From NCBI GenBank assembly GCA_018970895.1, contig JAGWVM010000007.1, positions 1 to 47,718 of the forward strand: a DNA stretch of 47,718 bases. The letters run 5' to 3'. This document shows positions 7,139 through 18,734 of the stretch, one piece after another. This DNA comes from Lysobacteraceae bacterium (GTDB lineage Bacteria; Pseudomonadota; Gammaproteobacteria; Xanthomonadales; Rhodanobacteraceae). Within the stretch, counting starts at the first letter, position 1. Every line of letters starts with the position of its first letter. A program made the translations under genes and the position numbers. The notes under the pieces are model-generated. The model saw only the letters and a program-made list of their open reading frames with translations, searched no databases and was not told the origin of the DNA.

Positions 7139-8731
7139 ATGTTGGACGCCCAACTCTCCGCCCAGTTGAAGGCCTACCTCGAGAAGGTCACGCAGCCGAT
7201 CGAGATCGTCGAGTCGCTCGACGACGGCGCCAAGTCCGCCGAGCTGCACGAGCTGCTGGAAGAAATCACCGCGCTCTCGGACAAGATCACCCTGGTGCGT
7301 CGCGACGATGACGCCCGCAAGCCCTCCTTCGCGATCCACCGCGTGGGCACGGACATCGGCGTGCGCTTCGCCGGCATCCCGATGGGCCATGAATTCACTT
7401 CGCTCGTGCTCGCCCTGCTGCAGGTCGGCGGCCATCCGTCCAAGACCACGCAGGACGTGATCGAGCAGGTGCGTAACCTCGATGGCGACTTTGCCTTCGA
7501 GACCTATTTCTCGCAGTCCTGCCAGAACTGCCCGGACGTGGTGCAGGCGCTCAACCTGATGAGCGTGCTGAACCCGAAGATCAGGCACGTCGCCATCGAC
7601 GGCGCCCTGTTCCAGGACGAAGTGGAAGCCCGCCAGGTGATGTCGGTGCCCACCGTCTACCTCAATGGCGAAGTGTTCGACCAAGGCCGCATGAGCCTGG
7701 AGCAGATCGTCGCCAGGCTCGACACCGGCGCCGCCAAGCGCGACGCCGCGAAGCTCAAGACCAAGGACGCCTTCGACGTGCTGATCGTCGGCGGCGGCCC
7801 GGCCGGAGCGGCCGCGGCGATCTACAGCGCGCGCAAGGGCATCCGCACCGGCGTGGCGGCCGAGCGCTTCGGCGGCCAGGTGCTGGACACCATGGGCATC
7901 GAGAACCTGATCTCGGTGCCGCACACCGAGGGCCCCAAGCTTTCGGCCGCGCTGGAGCAGAACGTGCGCGAGCACGACGTCGACGTGATGAACCTGCAGC
8001 GCGCCACCAGGCTCGTTCCGGCCAGCGACGCCACCGGCGGCCTGGTCCAGGTGGAACTGGCCAACGGCGCCACGCTGAAGTCCAAGACCGTGATCCTCTC
8101 CACCGGCGCACGCTGGCGGCAGATGAACGTGCCGGGCGAAGACGCCTACCGCAACAAGGGTGTGGCCTACTGCCCGCACTGCGACGGCCCGCTGTTCAAG
8201 GGCAAGCGCGTGGCGGTGATCGGCGGCGGCAACTCCGGCGTGGAGGCGGCGATCGACCTGGCCGGCATCGTCAGCCACGTCACCCTGCTCGAGTTCGACA
8301 GCCAGCTCCGCGCCGACGAGGTCCTGCAGCGCAAGCTGCGCAGCCTGCCGAACGTGGCGATCCTGGTGAACGCGCAGACCACCGAGGTGCTGGGCGACGG
8401 CCAGAAGGTCAACGGACTGGTCTACACCGACCGCGTCAGCGGCAACACCCACACGGTCGACCTGGAAGGCATCTTCGTGCAGATCGGCCTGCTGCCGAAC
8501 ACCGAGTGGCTCAAGGGCACGGTGGAACTGTCGGCCCGCGGCGAGATCGTCATCAACGACCGCGGCGAGACCTCGGTGCCGGGCGTGTACGCCGCCGGCG
8601 ACGCCACCACCGTGCCGTACAAGCAGATCGTGATCGCCATGGGCGCCGGCTCCACCGCCGCGCTCAGCGCCTTCGACCACCTGATGCGCCTGCCGGTGGC
8701 GGAGCGCGAGAAGGTGACCGAAGCGGCCTGA
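7139..8731 (+). CDS. ahpF: Alkyl hydroperoxide reductase subunit F (NADH:peroxiredoxin oxidoreductase)
   Basis: 530 residues with the full AhpF layout: an N-terminal tandem thioredoxin-fold domain with the redox pair SCQNCPD near residue 125, a linker, then a thioredoxin-reductase-like flavoprotein: FAD motif [21 protein letters not shown], active CPHCDGP, NAD motif [19 protein letters not shown] and the C-terminal FAD contact [23 protein letters not shown]. It passes electrons from NADH to AhpC. The ATG start is the normal AhpF N-terminus. Co-transcribed with ahpC. Confidence 0.97.
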   Translation: MLDAQLSAQLKAYLEKVTQPIEIVESLDDGAKSAELHELLEEITALSDKITLVRRDDDARKPSFAIHRVGTDIGVRFAGIPMGHEFTSLVLALLQVGGHPSKTTQDVIEQVRNLDGDFAFETYFSQSCQNCPDVVQALNLMSVLNPKIRHVAIDGALFQDEVEARQVMSVPTVYLNGEVFDQGRMSLEQIVARLDTGAAKRDAAKLKTKDAFDVLIVGGGPAGAAAAIYSARKGIRTGVAAERFGGQVLDTMGIENLISVPHTEGPKLSAALEQNVREHDVDVMNLQRATRLVPASDATGGLVQVELANGATLKSKTVILSTGARWRQMNVPGEDAYRNKGVAYCPHCDGPLFKGKRVAVIGGGNSGVEAAIDLAGIVSHVTLLEFDSQLRADEVLQRKLRSLPNVAILVNAQTTEVLGDGQKVNGLVYTDRVSGNTHTVDLEGIFVQIGLLPNTEWLKGTVELSARGEIVINDRGETSVPGVYAAGDATTVPYKQIVIAMGAGSTAALSAFDHLMRLPVAEREKVTEAA

Positions 8732-8755
8732 AGAATCCCCCGCAGGGCGCGACAG

Positions 8756-8787
8756 GGAAAACGGGACGGCATGCCGTCCCGTTTTCC
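8756..8787. terminator. Bidirectional terminator between ahpF and prpE
   Basis: A perfect 16-bp inverted repeat (core AAAACGGGACGGC against GCCGTCCCGTTTT) lies between two convergent genes. The stem ends in A/T runs on both sides, so it can serve ahpF on the plus strand and prpE on the minus strand. Confidence 0.85.
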
Positions 8788-8807
8788 TTTCCGGTGCCGG
8801 GACGGCG

Positions 8808-10703
8808 TCAGCTGCCCAGGTCGGGGCCGCGCTGCAGCGCCTTGCGCACTTCCTCCAGCGCGTTCGGATCGTCCAGCGTGGAGAGGTCGCCGGGATCGGT
8901 GTCCTGCGCCAGTGCCTGCAACGAGCGCCGCAGCAGCTTGCCCGAACGGGTCTTGGGCAGCGCGTTGACCACGTAGATGCGCGCCGGACGCGCCACCGCG
9001 CCGAGCTGCTCGGTGACCGCCTGCTGCATGCCGCGCGCCGCGTCCTCCGACGTGGCGGTGACGCCCTGCTTGAGCGTGGCGAACACCACCGGCACCTGGC
9101 CCTTCAGCTCGTCCTTCACGCCGACCACCGCGGCCTCGGCGACCGCAGCGTGGGTGGCGACCGACTCCTCGATCTCGCGCGTGCCCAACCGGTGCCCGGC
9201 CACGTTGATCACATCGTCGGTGCGGCCGAGGATGTTGGTGTAGCCGTCCGCGTCGCGGATCGCCCAGTCCAGCGAGCTGTACAGCAGCTCCTTGAAGTGG
9301 CTGAAGTAGCTGGCGATGTAGCGTTGGTCGTCGCGCCACACCGTGGTCAGGCAGCCCGGCGGCAGCGGCGGCTCGATCACCAGCACGCCCTTCTCGCCCG
9401 GCGCCGCCTCCTGCCCGGTCACCTCGTTGATCACCTTCATCCGGTAGCCCGGCGCGGGCAGGCCGGGCGAACCCCACTTCACCGGCTTGAGCTCCAGCCC
9501 CGGCATCAGGGTCAGTGCCGGCCAGCCGGTCTCGGTCTGCCAGTAGTTGTCGATCACCGGCACGCCCAGGCCCTCGGTGATCCAGTGCGCGGTGGGTTCG
9601 TCGAGCGGCTCGCCGGCCAGGAACAGCCACTTCAGGTTCGACAGGTCCGCGCACTTCAGCCACGAGGCATCCTGCTTCTTCAGCACGCGGATGCCGGTGG
9701 GCGAGGAAAACATGGTGCGGACCTTGTACTTCTCGCACAAACGCCACCAGATGCCCGGATCCGGATTCGTCGGCAGCCCTTCGTAGAGCAGCGAGGTGGC
9801 GCCCACGATCAGCGGCCCGTACACGTTGTACGAGTGGCCCACCGCCCAGCCCACGTCGGAGGTCGAGAACATCACCTGCCCCGGGCCGATGTCGAACACC
9901 ATCCGCGTGGACATCGCCATCGCCACCGCGTAGCCGCCGACGTCGCGCTGGATGCCCTTGGGCTTGCCGGTGGTGCCGGAGGTGTAGAGCAGGTAGCTGG
10001 GCTCGTTCGACTCCAGCCAGGTCACCGGCACTTCGGCGTCCATGAACCGGTCGCGCAGGGTGGCGTAGTCGAGATCACGGCCTTCGACGTGGTGCATGGC
10101 GTCATCCAGCCCGCGGCTCACCACCAGCACGTGCGGCGGCGGCGCCTTGGCTTCGGCCAGCGCGGCGTCGACCAGCGGCTTGTAGGGGATCACCTTGCCG
10201 CCGCGCATGCCGGCGTCGGCGCAGATCAGCAGCTTGGGTTCGGCATCGTCGATGCGCAGCGCGAGGTTGTGCGCGGCGAAGCCGCCGAAAACCACCGAGT
10301 GGATCGCGCCGATGCGCGCGCAGGCGAGCATGGCGTACACCGCCTCGGCCATGTTCGGCATGTAGATCACGACGCGGTCGCCCTTGCCCACGTCCAGCGA
10401 CTTGAGCACGGCGGCGAAGCGGTTCACCTCGCGGTGCAGCTCGCGGTAGGTGACCTCGGCGGTGTGCCCGGTCTCGGTGGAGATCGCCACCAGCGCGAGC
10501 TGGTCGCCGCGCTCGGCCAGGTGCCGGTCCACCGCGTTGTGGCAGAGGTTGGTGGTGCCGCCGACGAACCAGCGGCGGAACGGCAGCTTCGAGGCGTCGA
10601 GGATCTGCTGCGGCGGCGTTTCCCAGTGGATCAGCCGCGCCTGCTCGCCCCAGAATCGCTCCGGCTCCTCGACCGACTGCCGATAGAACTCGTCGTAACC
10701 CAT
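8808..10703 (-). CDS. prpE: Propionyl-CoA synthetase (acyl-CoA synthetase)
   Basis: 631 residues of the ANL adenylating superfamily. AMP-binding motif YTSGTTGKPKGIQRD, SVVFGGFAAHNLALRIDDAEPKLL, YWQTETGWP, GRTDDVINVAGHRLGT and the C-terminal catalytic lysine in KTRSGKLLRR are all present. The short N-terminus (MGYDEFYRQSVEEPERFW) and motif wording match PrpE more than Acs. It activates propionate (and likely acetate less well) to the CoA thioester and so feeds PrpC. AGGAGG precedes the ATG. It is not in the prpBC unit; it has its own promoter with a dyad also found near the PHB-related genes, and ends at a shared bidirectional terminator. Confidence 0.92.
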   Translation of the reverse strand: MGYDEFYRQSVEEPERFWGEQARLIHWETPPQQILDASKLPFRRWFVGGTTNLCHNAVDRHLAERGDQLALVAISTETGHTAEVTYRELHREVNRFAAVLKSLDVGKGDRVVIYMPNMAEAVYAMLACARIGAIHSVVFGGFAAHNLALRIDDAEPKLLICADAGMRGGKVIPYKPLVDAALAEAKAPPPHVLVVSRGLDDAMHHVEGRDLDYATLRDRFMDAEVPVTWLESNEPSYLLYTSGTTGKPKGIQRDVGGYAVAMAMSTRMVFDIGPGQVMFSTSDVGWAVGHSYNVYGPLIVGATSLLYEGLPTNPDPGIWWRLCEKYKVRTMFSSPTGIRVLKKQDASWLKCADLSNLKWLFLAGEPLDEPTAHWITEGLGVPVIDNYWQTETGWPALTLMPGLELKPVKWGSPGLPAPGYRMKVINEVTGQEAAPGEKGVLVIEPPLPPGCLTTVWRDDQRYIASYFSHFKELLYSSLDWAIRDADGYTNILGRTDDVINVAGHRLGTREIEESVATHAAVAEAAVVGVKDELKGQVPVVFATLKQGVTATSEDAARGMQQAVTEQLGAVARPARIYVVNALPKTRSGKLLRRSLQALAQDTDPGDLSTLDDPNALEEVRKALQRGPDLGS

Positions 10704-10730
10704 GGCTCGTCCTCCTCCTCGACTCGTTCA

Positions 10731-10773
10731 AGCCTAGTCCAGCGCCCGGAGGCCGGCACCGCGACAAAGGTCG
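10731..10773 (-). promoter_or_regulatory. prpE promoter with predicted activator dyad (CrbR-like site)
   Basis: On the minus strand the dyad CGACCTTTGTCG (10773-10762) is followed after 25 bases by the -10-like TAGGCT (10736-10731); there is no recognisable -35 box. Dyad centre falls near -43 relative to the expected start, the usual place for an activator replacing the -35. The same layout recurs at the TonB receptor, permease and 3-hydroxybutyrate-oligomer hydrolase genes. This is the weakest of the four dyads. Confidence 0.45.
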
Positions 10774-10794
10774 AAACCGCGATGGCCAAACCGC

Positions 10795-10825
10795 TTGACC
10801 CTCACGTAACGTGAGCCCTTAGCGT
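10795..10825 (+). promoter_or_regulatory. MerR-type promoter and operator
   Basis: TTGACC (10795-10800) and TAGCGT (10820-10825) are separated by 19 bases rather than 17, and the spacer holds the perfect dyad CTCACGT-A-ACGTGAG (10801-10815). The overlong spacer with a central palindrome is the hallmark of promoters untwisted by MerR-family activators. It directly precedes the MerR/TipAS gene, so this is self-regulation. Confidence 0.85.
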
Positions 10826-10858
10826 GATCGTCACGCAGGGCGGATGGAGGAATGGACG

Positions 10859-11887
10859 ATGCTGCTGACGGTGGGCGAACTGGCGAAGCGTAGCGGGCTG
10901 ACCGTGCGCACCCTGCACCACTACGACGCGATCGGCCTGCTGCGTCCGTCCTCGCGGTCCGATGCCGGCTACCGGCTCTACGGACAGGCGGACATCGAAC
11001 GCCTGCACCGCATCCAGGCACTGCGCCAGCTGGGCCTGGCGCTGGCCGACATCGGGCAAGCCCTGTCCGGAACGCAGCCCCCGCTGGCCGAGGTGGTGGA
11101 CCGCCAGATCGCCCAGCTCGACCGCGACCTGGCCGACGCCGCACGCCTGCGCGAGCGGCTCGTCCACCTGCGCACGCAGTTGGTCTCCGGACAGCCCCCC
11201 GACCTGGCCGACTGGCTGGACACGCTGGAGCTGATGACGATGTACGAAAAGTATTTCACCCCCGAGGAACTGAAGGCCCTGCCGCTGCACACCGATCCGG
11301 ATGTGCTGCCCGAATGGAGCGCCCTGGTCACCAGGGTGCAGGCGGCGATGGATCGCGGCGCCACGCCGGACGACGCCGAGGCGCAGCAACTGGCCCTGCA
11401 GTGGATGGACATGGTCGGCCGCGGCACCGGCAACAACCCGGCCTTCCTGCTGCGCCTGCATGCGATGAATACCCATGAGCCGGGCCTGCGCGAACGCAAC
11501 GGCATCAGCCTGGCGCTGGAACAGTTCGTCGAGCAGTCGATGATCCGCGCCCGGCTGGCGATCTTCGCCCGCTACCTCGACGAGGACGAGATGGTGCGCA
11601 TGCGCGCCCACTACGGACGGCAGATGTACGCCTGGCCCGAACTCATCGGCGAACTGCGCGCCGCGCTGGACGCGGGCCGGCCCGCCGACGACCCCGCCGT
11701 GCAGGCGATGGCCCGGCGCTGGATGGCGATGTTCCGCGAATACGCGGGGGACGATCCGGCCACCCACGCGAAGATCCGCGAGGCCTACGCCAGCGAACCG
11801 GACCTTCGCAGCGGCAGCGCCGTCGACGACGCGTTGCTCGCCTACGTCCGCGAGGCCGCGGCGAGCATGGCCGGGCGTCCCCACTGA
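10859..11887 (+). CDS. MerR-family regulator with TipAS drug-sensing domain
   Basis: 342 residues. The N-terminal winged helix-turn-helix (LTVGELAKRSGLTVRTLHHYDAIGLLRPS, residues 2-75) is classic MerR; a dimerisation coiled coil follows (about 80-115, rich in RDLADAARLRERL). Residues 120-340 are helical and resemble the TipAS domain (YFTPEELKAL, WSALVTRVQAAMDRG, PEAQ-type repeats), as in TipAL, Mta and SkgA. Such proteins bind antibiotics or other amphipathic ligands and activate efflux genes and themselves. No efflux gene is adjacent, so autoregulation is the only visible target. Start chosen at MLLTVGEL, eight bases after GGAGG; an ATG 15 bases earlier overlaps that site. Confidence 0.9.
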   Translation: MLLTVGELAKRSGLTVRTLHHYDAIGLLRPSSRSDAGYRLYGQADIERLHRIQALRQLGLALADIGQALSGTQPPLAEVVDRQIAQLDRDLADAARLRERLVHLRTQLVSGQPPDLADWLDTLELMTMYEKYFTPEELKALPLHTDPDVLPEWSALVTRVQAAMDRGATPDDAEAQQLALQWMDMVGRGTGNNPAFLLRLHAMNTHEPGLRERNGISLALEQFVEQSMIRARLAIFARYLDEDEMVRMRAHYGRQMYAWPELIGELRAALDAGRPADDPAVQAMARRWMAMFREYAGDDPATHAKIREAYASEPDLRSGSAVDDALLAYVREAAASMAGRPH

Positions 11888-12295
11888 CGCGTCGGGCGGC
11901 GCGTGGCCGAGGCTGTCGCGCCGCGCCTCTGCACGACGCGCAGCGAGGATGTCGCGCTTGCGCAGCGCCAGCTCGCCACGCTGGAACACCGACAGGCTGC
12001 GCCGCCCCGGATGCTGGTCGATCATCCACAGGTGCACGTCGTCCATCGACTGGAAATGCGGATGCTGCACCGTCCGGAACGGCAACCCGTGCTTGCGGCA
12101 GATCGCATGGCGGTGATGCCCGTCGACCAGGATCTCGCCCCACAGCACCAGCGCGTCGCGGCAGCCTTCGGCGAGGAGGCTGCGCTCCAGCGCCTCGTAC
12201 TCCTCCGGCGTCATCGGCTCGATGTAGGCCTTGAGCTCTGCGTTGACGACGATGTCCGTGCAGCGCGTATCCGACCAGGCAAAACGGCCGCGCAT
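11888..12295 (-). pseudogene. ParB-like-domain protein, 3' end lost
   Basis: The minus-strand frame from MRGRFAWSDTRCTDI reads like the N-terminal domain of a ParB/sulfiredoxin-like family: NAELKAYIEPMTPEEYEALERSLLA..., then LVLWGEILVDGHHRHAICRKHGL, FQSMDDVHLWMIDQHPGRRSL and FQRGELALRKRDILAARRAEAR. Relatives continue with a DNA-binding C-terminus. Here the recognisable part stops at the end of the convergent MerR gene, and the frame merely runs on antisense through it. I therefore read this as a gene whose 3' part was lost, perhaps when the MerR cassette or flanking repeat was inserted. The end coordinate is where homology appears to stop, not a stop codon. Confidence 0.5.
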
Positions 12296-12399
12296 TTTAG
12301 GGATCGGAGACTCGTTGCGCTGCCTTGTATTTCGTCGCGTTGCGTGAGTCGCATCGGTGACATGAGCGTGCCGCCTGATGCTCGATTGCGAGGGCTTCA

Positions 12400-12760
12400 T
12401 AGTCTGGAAGTCTGGTGGCGCGCACCGGCGCTTCAGTCAAAAGCGGTTTCGACGTCCTTCGGCCGCCGAGTCACTTTCTCTTGCTTGCCCAAGAGAAAGT
12501 AACCAAAGAGAACGGCACCCTGCGTCCGTCGTCCCTCCGCGCCGTTGGCGCTGCGGGCACGCGGGTCGGGCCGGGCTTTTCGACAGGGCTCCTGCCCTGA
12601 CGAAAAGGAACGGGCGTCCTGCCCGTTCCCCTGCGGGCCTTGTCGTCCCGCCCCGCTCGACTCCCGAAGGGACCCGATGGCGGCTCGCTTCGCATCGCTG
12701 GAAGAGCAGACACTCGTGATGTCGCGTTACAGGCCGAGTTGCATCTGGCTCGTGCGGCAT
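12400..12760. repeat. Dispersed intergenic repeat with ACTTTCTCTTG inverted repeat
   Basis: A 518-base gap without a credible gene lies between the ParB-like remnant and mdh. Its left part has a perfect 11-bp inverted repeat, ACTTTCTCTTG (12473-12483) against CAAGAGAAAGT (12490-12500), followed by TAACCAAAGAGAACGGCACCC; its right part is GC-rich with several short foldbacks. From memory, closely similar tracts (GAGTCACTTTCTTTGC... AAGTAACCAAAAGAAA) are scattered in xanthomonad genomes and are often mis-annotated as short hypothetical proteins. Several frames are open here but none has a ribosome site or family resemblance. Boundaries are approximate. Confidence 0.6.
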
Positions 12761-12764
12761 CAGT

Positions 12765-12790
12765 AAAAAAAGGGCGGCCGAAGCCGCCCT
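12765..12790 (-). terminator. Rho-independent terminator of mdh
   Basis: AGGGCGGC-CGAA-GCCGCCCT forms an 8-bp stem with a tetraloop, followed on the minus strand by seven T residues. It begins 24 bases after the mdh stop. Confidence 0.92.
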
Positions 12791-12813
12791 CCCTCAAGCC
12801 AAAACGAACCGGC

Positions 12814-13800
12814 TTACTTCTTCGCGAACAGGTGCTCGACGCCGGCACGCTCCTCGCGCAGCTCCTTGTCGGTGGCATCCATGCGGGCGCGCGAGAAAGC
12901 GTTGATTTCCAGGCCCTGCACGATGGCGTACTTGCCGTTCTTGATGGTCACCGGGTAGCCGTAGATCACGCCCGGGGCGATGCCGTAGGAGCCGTCCGAC
13001 GGGATGCCCATCGAAACCCAGTCGCCCTCGGCGGTGCCCAGCGCCCACGAGCGCATGTGGTCGATCGCGGCCGAGGCGGCCGAGGCGGCCGACGAGGCGC
13101 CGCGGGCCTTGATGATCGCCGCGCCGCGCTGCTGCACGGTCGGGATGAAGTCGCTCTCGTACCAGCTCTGCTCGACCAGGCTCAGCGCCGGCTTGCCGTC
13201 CACGGTGGCGTGGTGCAGGTCCGGGTACTGGGTGGAGCTGTGGTTGCCCCAGATGGTCATCTTCTTGATGTCGGTGTTGTGCTTGCCGGTCTTCTCGGCC
13301 AGCTGGCTCATCGCGCGGTTGTGGTCCAGGCGGACCATCGCGGTGAAGCAGTTCGGATCCAGGTCCGGGGCGTTCTGCTGGGCGATCAGCGCGTTGGTGT
13401 TGGCCGGGTTGCCGACCACCAGCACCTTCACGTCGCGCTTGGCGTGATCGTTCAGCGCCTTGCCCTGCGGGCCGAAGATGGCGCCGTTGGCTTCCAGCAG
13501 GTCCTTGCGCTCCATGCCCGGGCCGCGCGGACGCGCGCCGACCAGCAGGGCGTAGTCGACGTCCTTGAAGGCGACGTTGACGTCGTCGGTAGCCACCGTG
13601 CCGGCGAGCAGCGGGAACGCGCAGTCGTTCAGCTCCATCACCACGCCCTGCAGGGCGGGCAGCGCCGGGGTGATTTCCAGCATGTGCAGGATCACCGGCT
13701 GGTCCGGACCCAGCATGTCGCCCGCGGCGATGCGGAACAGCAGGGCGTAACCGATCTGGCCGGCGGCGCCGGTGACGGCAACTCGAACGGGGGCTTTCAT
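12814..13800 (-). CDS. mdh: Malate dehydrogenase
   Basis: 328 residues. NAD-binding [19 protein letters not shown] at the N-terminus, substrate-binding arginines in [38 protein letters not shown] and the catalytic histidine in [13 protein letters not shown]. This is the LDH-like MDH group (YKA-type cytosolic/Burkholderia form) rather than the E. coli form. Oxidises malate to oxaloacetate, the co-substrate for citrate and methylcitrate synthases. AAGGAGT precedes the ATG. It follows the aminotransferase by 51 bases without a terminator and ends at a clear terminator, so the two are probably co-transcribed. Confidence 0.96.
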   Translation of the reverse strand: MKAPVRVAVTGAAGQIGYALLFRIAAGDMLGPDQPVILHMLEITPALPALQGVVMELNDCAFPLLAGTVATDDVNVAFKDVDYALLVGARPRGPGMERKDLLEANGAIFGPQGKALNDHAKRDVKVLVVGNPANTNALIAQQNAPDLDPNCFTAMVRLDHNRAMSQLAEKTGKHNTDIKKMTIWGNHSSTQYPDLHHATVDGKPALSLVEQSWYESDFIPTVQQRGAAIIKARGASSAASAASAAIDHMRSWALGTAEGDWVSMGIPSDGSYGIAPGVIYGYPVTIKNGKYAIVQGLEINAFSRARMDATDKELREERAGVEHLFAKK

Positions 13801-13851
13801 GGTGGGACTCCTTGGGACTTGTCTAGCGTGGGAGGGGAAACGCCCGAATCG

Positions 13852-15051
13852 TCAGGTCAGCTCGGCGAAGAACTGGGCGATACGGTCGAGGCCCGGCTGC
13901 AGCTGGGCCGTCGGGCAGGTGTAGGAGATGCGCATGGCGCGCGGCTCGCCGAAGGCCGAGCCCGGCACGCAGGCCACGCCCTTGGCTTCCAGCAGCGCGG
14001 CGCAGAAGCTCACGTCGTCGGTGATGGCCAGCTCGCCGTGGCGCTTGCCGAACGCGCAGGAAATGTCCGGGAACGCGTAGAACGCGCCCTGCGGCCGCGG
14101 GCACACCACGCCGGGAATCGCGTTCAGCGCGGCCATCACCGTGTCGCGCTTGGCGGCGAACTCGGCGCACTTGGCCTGCGGCACGTCCTGCGGACCGGTC
14201 AGCGCGGCCACCGCGGCGGCGGTGATCACTTCCGGGATGCTGGTGATGTGGTTGGAGTTGAGCGTGGTGACCGCCTTGGCCACCGATTCCGGCCCGGCGA
14301 TGAAACCCACGCGCCAGCCCGGCATGCCGTAGGTCTTGGACAGCGAGTCGACGAACACCAGCCGATCCTTCAGCTCCGGCCTGGCGTGCACGAAGTTGTG
14401 GTAGCCCAGTCCGTCGAACACCATCGAGTTGTAGATGTCGTCGGTAATGATCCAGGTGTCCGGATACCTCGCCAGCACGTCGGCCAGCGCAGCGATTTCC
14501 TCGCGCGTGTAGACCATGCCGGTGGGGTTCGACGGATTGTTGAACAGGAACACCTTCGGCTTGCGCTTCAGGGCCTCCTCCAGCTGAGCGGGCACCAGCT
14601 TGTAGTTCTGGTCCGGGCCGCAGTGCAGGATGTTCGTCTTCGCCCCGACGATGTCGGCGATGTCGCGGTAGGTGGTCCAGAACGGCGCGGCGAAGCAGAT
14701 CTCCTCGCCCTCGTCGAGCATCGCCTCGGCCAGGTTGTACAGCACCTGCTTGGCGCCGATGCCGATGGAGAGGTTCATGCGGCCGTAGCCGGTCAGGCCC
14801 AGCGCCTCGATGTGCCCGAGGAAGGCGTCCAGCAGCCCCTCGGCGCCGCGGTTGCTGCCGTACTGGCCCGAGTCGTGGCTGAGCGATTCGCGGGCTGCGG
14901 CGTAGACGTGCTCGCCGGGCAGGAAGTTGGGCACGCCGATCGAGAAGCTGATCACGTCGCGGCCGGCAGCCTTGAGCTGCTTCGCTTTCTCGGCGATCAG
15001 CATGATCGCGCTGGGCTTGGCGCGACCGACGCGCTGGGCGAGCTGGGGCAT
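13852..15051 (-). CDS. PLP-dependent aminotransferase, class I (aspartate/aromatic type)
   Basis: 399 residues, fold type I. Recognisable: FSIGVPNFLPGEHV, YGSNRGAEGLLDAF, NNPSNPTGMVYTREE, IITDDIYNSMVF, and the PLP lysine in VDSLSKTYGMPGWRVGF, with RISYTCPT near the C-terminus providing the carboxylate-binding arginine. Overall similar to AspC of the alpha/beta-proteobacterial aspartate aminotransferase subgroup (aatA-like), which makes oxaloacetate from aspartate; its adjacency to mdh suits that, but the exact amino-donor cannot be read from sequence. Start at MPQLAQRVGRAKPSA with GAGGAC upstream. Confidence 0.88.
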   Translation of the reverse strand: MPQLAQRVGRAKPSAIMLIAEKAKQLKAAGRDVISFSIGVPNFLPGEHVYAAARESLSHDSGQYGSNRGAEGLLDAFLGHIEALGLTGYGRMNLSIGIGAKQVLYNLAEAMLDEGEEICFAAPFWTTYRDIADIVGAKTNILHCGPDQNYKLVPAQLEEALKRKPKVFLFNNPSNPTGMVYTREEIAALADVLARYPDTWIITDDIYNSMVFDGLGYHNFVHARPELKDRLVFVDSLSKTYGMPGWRVGFIAGPESVAKAVTTLNSNHITSIPEVITAAAVAALTGPQDVPQAKCAEFAAKRDTVMAALNAIPGVVCPRPQGAFYAFPDISCAFGKRHGELAITDDVSFCAALLEAKGVACVPGSAFGEPRAMRISYTCPTAQLQPGLDRIAQFFAELT

Positions 15052-15222
15052 GGTGTCCTCGGGGGGATTTCCGGTCAGCAAACCGGCGAAGTTTAACACG
15101 CGCCTACCGGCCGCCGGTCGCGGTGCCCCGGTCGTGGCACAACGGCGGCACCATGGGCGGCACCCGGGCCGTGACGGCAGATGCCGCCTTCCCGGGGCCT
15201 GTCCGCCACGGAGGAACTGCGC

Positions 15223-15480
15223 ATGCACTGGCTTTGGGTATTCCTGGTCGGCCTGGTGGTCGGCACGATCGCCAAGCTGCTCACACCCGGACGGGATCCG
15301 GGCGGCTTCATCGTCACCGGCCTCATCGGCATTGCCGGATCGCTGCTCGCCACGTGGGTGGGGGTGCACCTGCTGCACCTGTACGCACCCGGCGAGTCGG
15401 CCGGCTGGATCGCGTCGGTGATCGGTGCGGTCGTGCTGCTGGCGGCCTACCACGCGGTGTTGCGGAACAAATCGTCCTGA
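15223..15480 (+). CDS. GlsB/YeaQ/YmgE-family small membrane protein
   Basis: 85 residues with three hydrophobic helices. The start MHWLWVFLVGLVVGTIAKLL followed by TPGRDPGGFIVTGLIGIAGS is the family signature (glycine-rich, transglycosylase-associated). Members are stress-induced inner-membrane proteins of unknown mechanism. GGAGGAA lies six bases before the ATG. Convergent with the YidB-like gene; the two are separated by a strong hairpin. Confidence 0.88.
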   Translation: MHWLWVFLVGLVVGTIAKLLTPGRDPGGFIVTGLIGIAGSLLATWVGVHLLHLYAPGESAGWIASVIGAVVLLAAYHAVLRNKSS

Positions 15481-15490
15481 GGAAGCGCGC

Positions 15491-15518
15491 GTGCGTGCGG
15501 GACCCGTCCCGCACGCAC
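15491..15518. terminator. Hairpin between convergent genes
   Basis: GTGCGTGCGGGAC and GTCCCGCACGCAC form a perfect 13-bp stem with a two-base centre. There is no T-run, but its place just after one stop codon and just before another (convergent) one suggests a shared transcript end. Confidence 0.6.
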
Positions 15519-15525
15519 GGCCGGA

Positions 15526-15930
15526 TCAGCCGAACAATTTGCCGGCGAGACCGGCAAGCGATCCCAGGTCGACACCACCACCGGCGGACGGAACCTGCCC
15601 GTCCGGCGTGAGGTGGTCCACCGCGTGCGGCAGCACCTGCGCCAGCTGGCCGAGCAGGGCCTGCGGATCGGTGCCCAGCTTGCCGGCCATCGACTCGATC
15701 ACCCCGCCCAGCCCGCCGTTGCCCAGCGCCTGGCCGAGCTGCGCGGGCGACACCGCCTGGTTGGCGCCGGTGCCGACCCACGACTGCACCGCCTCGCCCA
15801 GACCGTGCTGCTGCAGCATCGCCACCAGGCCCTGCACGCCGCCGGCGCGCTCGATCAGCTCGCCGGCCACCGACAGCAGGGAACCGCCGCCCTGTCCGCC
15901 ACTTCCCAGAAGATCCCCGAGCAACGACAT
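15526..15930 (-). CDS. YidB-like protein (DUF937 family)
   Basis: 134 residues, glycine- and leucine-rich. MSLLGDLLGSGG at the start, then LIERAGGVQGLVAMLQQHGLGEAVQSWVGTGANQAVSPAQLGQALG, the YidB/DUF937 motif pattern in which SWVGTGxNQxIsp is the signature. Function unknown in the family; no signal peptide or membrane helix. GAGGAGA precedes the ATG. Stands alone between hairpins. Confidence 0.85.
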   Translation of the reverse strand: MSLLGDLLGSGGQGGGSLLSVAGELIERAGGVQGLVAMLQQHGLGEAVQSWVGTGANQAVSPAQLGQALGNGGLGGVIESMAGKLGTDPQALLGQLAQVLPHAVDHLTPDGQVPSAGGGVDLGSLAGLAGKLFG

Positions 15931-16135
15931 GATGCTTCTCCTCGTCGGCGTGACCCCCACGCCGGAACCCCGAGCATAGGCACAGTCAGGTCACCACGGC
16001 CACCGCGGGGATCACGCGCGGCCCCACACGCGCAAAAAGATGCCGCCAGCAGGGTCCGCAGGCGGCATGGGGAGGGAGGGCAAGCCGACCGTCGAGGCCG
16101 GCACCCAACAAAACGTCAGCGGGCTGCCGGGCGGC

Positions 16136-18670
<2,535 letters not shown>

Positions 18671-18734
18671 GGAACCCCCTGGGAAGGATGCCGGCTGCGG
18701 CGAGGACGCCGCGGCCGGACGAATCGACCGGGTG

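Noticed and set aside
10802..12400. Full 532-codon minus-strand frame including the ParB-like part
   Set aside because: Beyond about 130 residues it is antisense to the MerR gene and carries no homology, so only the ParB-like part was kept.
12378..12719. Several short open frames (60-135 codons) inside the dispersed repeat
   Set aside because: No ribosome sites; overlapping frames on both strands and matches a repeat often mis-annotated as protein.
13078..13110. Short GCC-GAG-GCG repeats within mdh looking like a microsatellite
   Set aside because: They encode the alanine/serine-rich stretch [10 protein letters not shown] in frame and lie within a normal-length enzyme.
12640..15096. 818-codon plus-strand frame through mdh and the aminotransferase
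   Set aside because: Antisense to two well-supported genes; product has no family resemblance.
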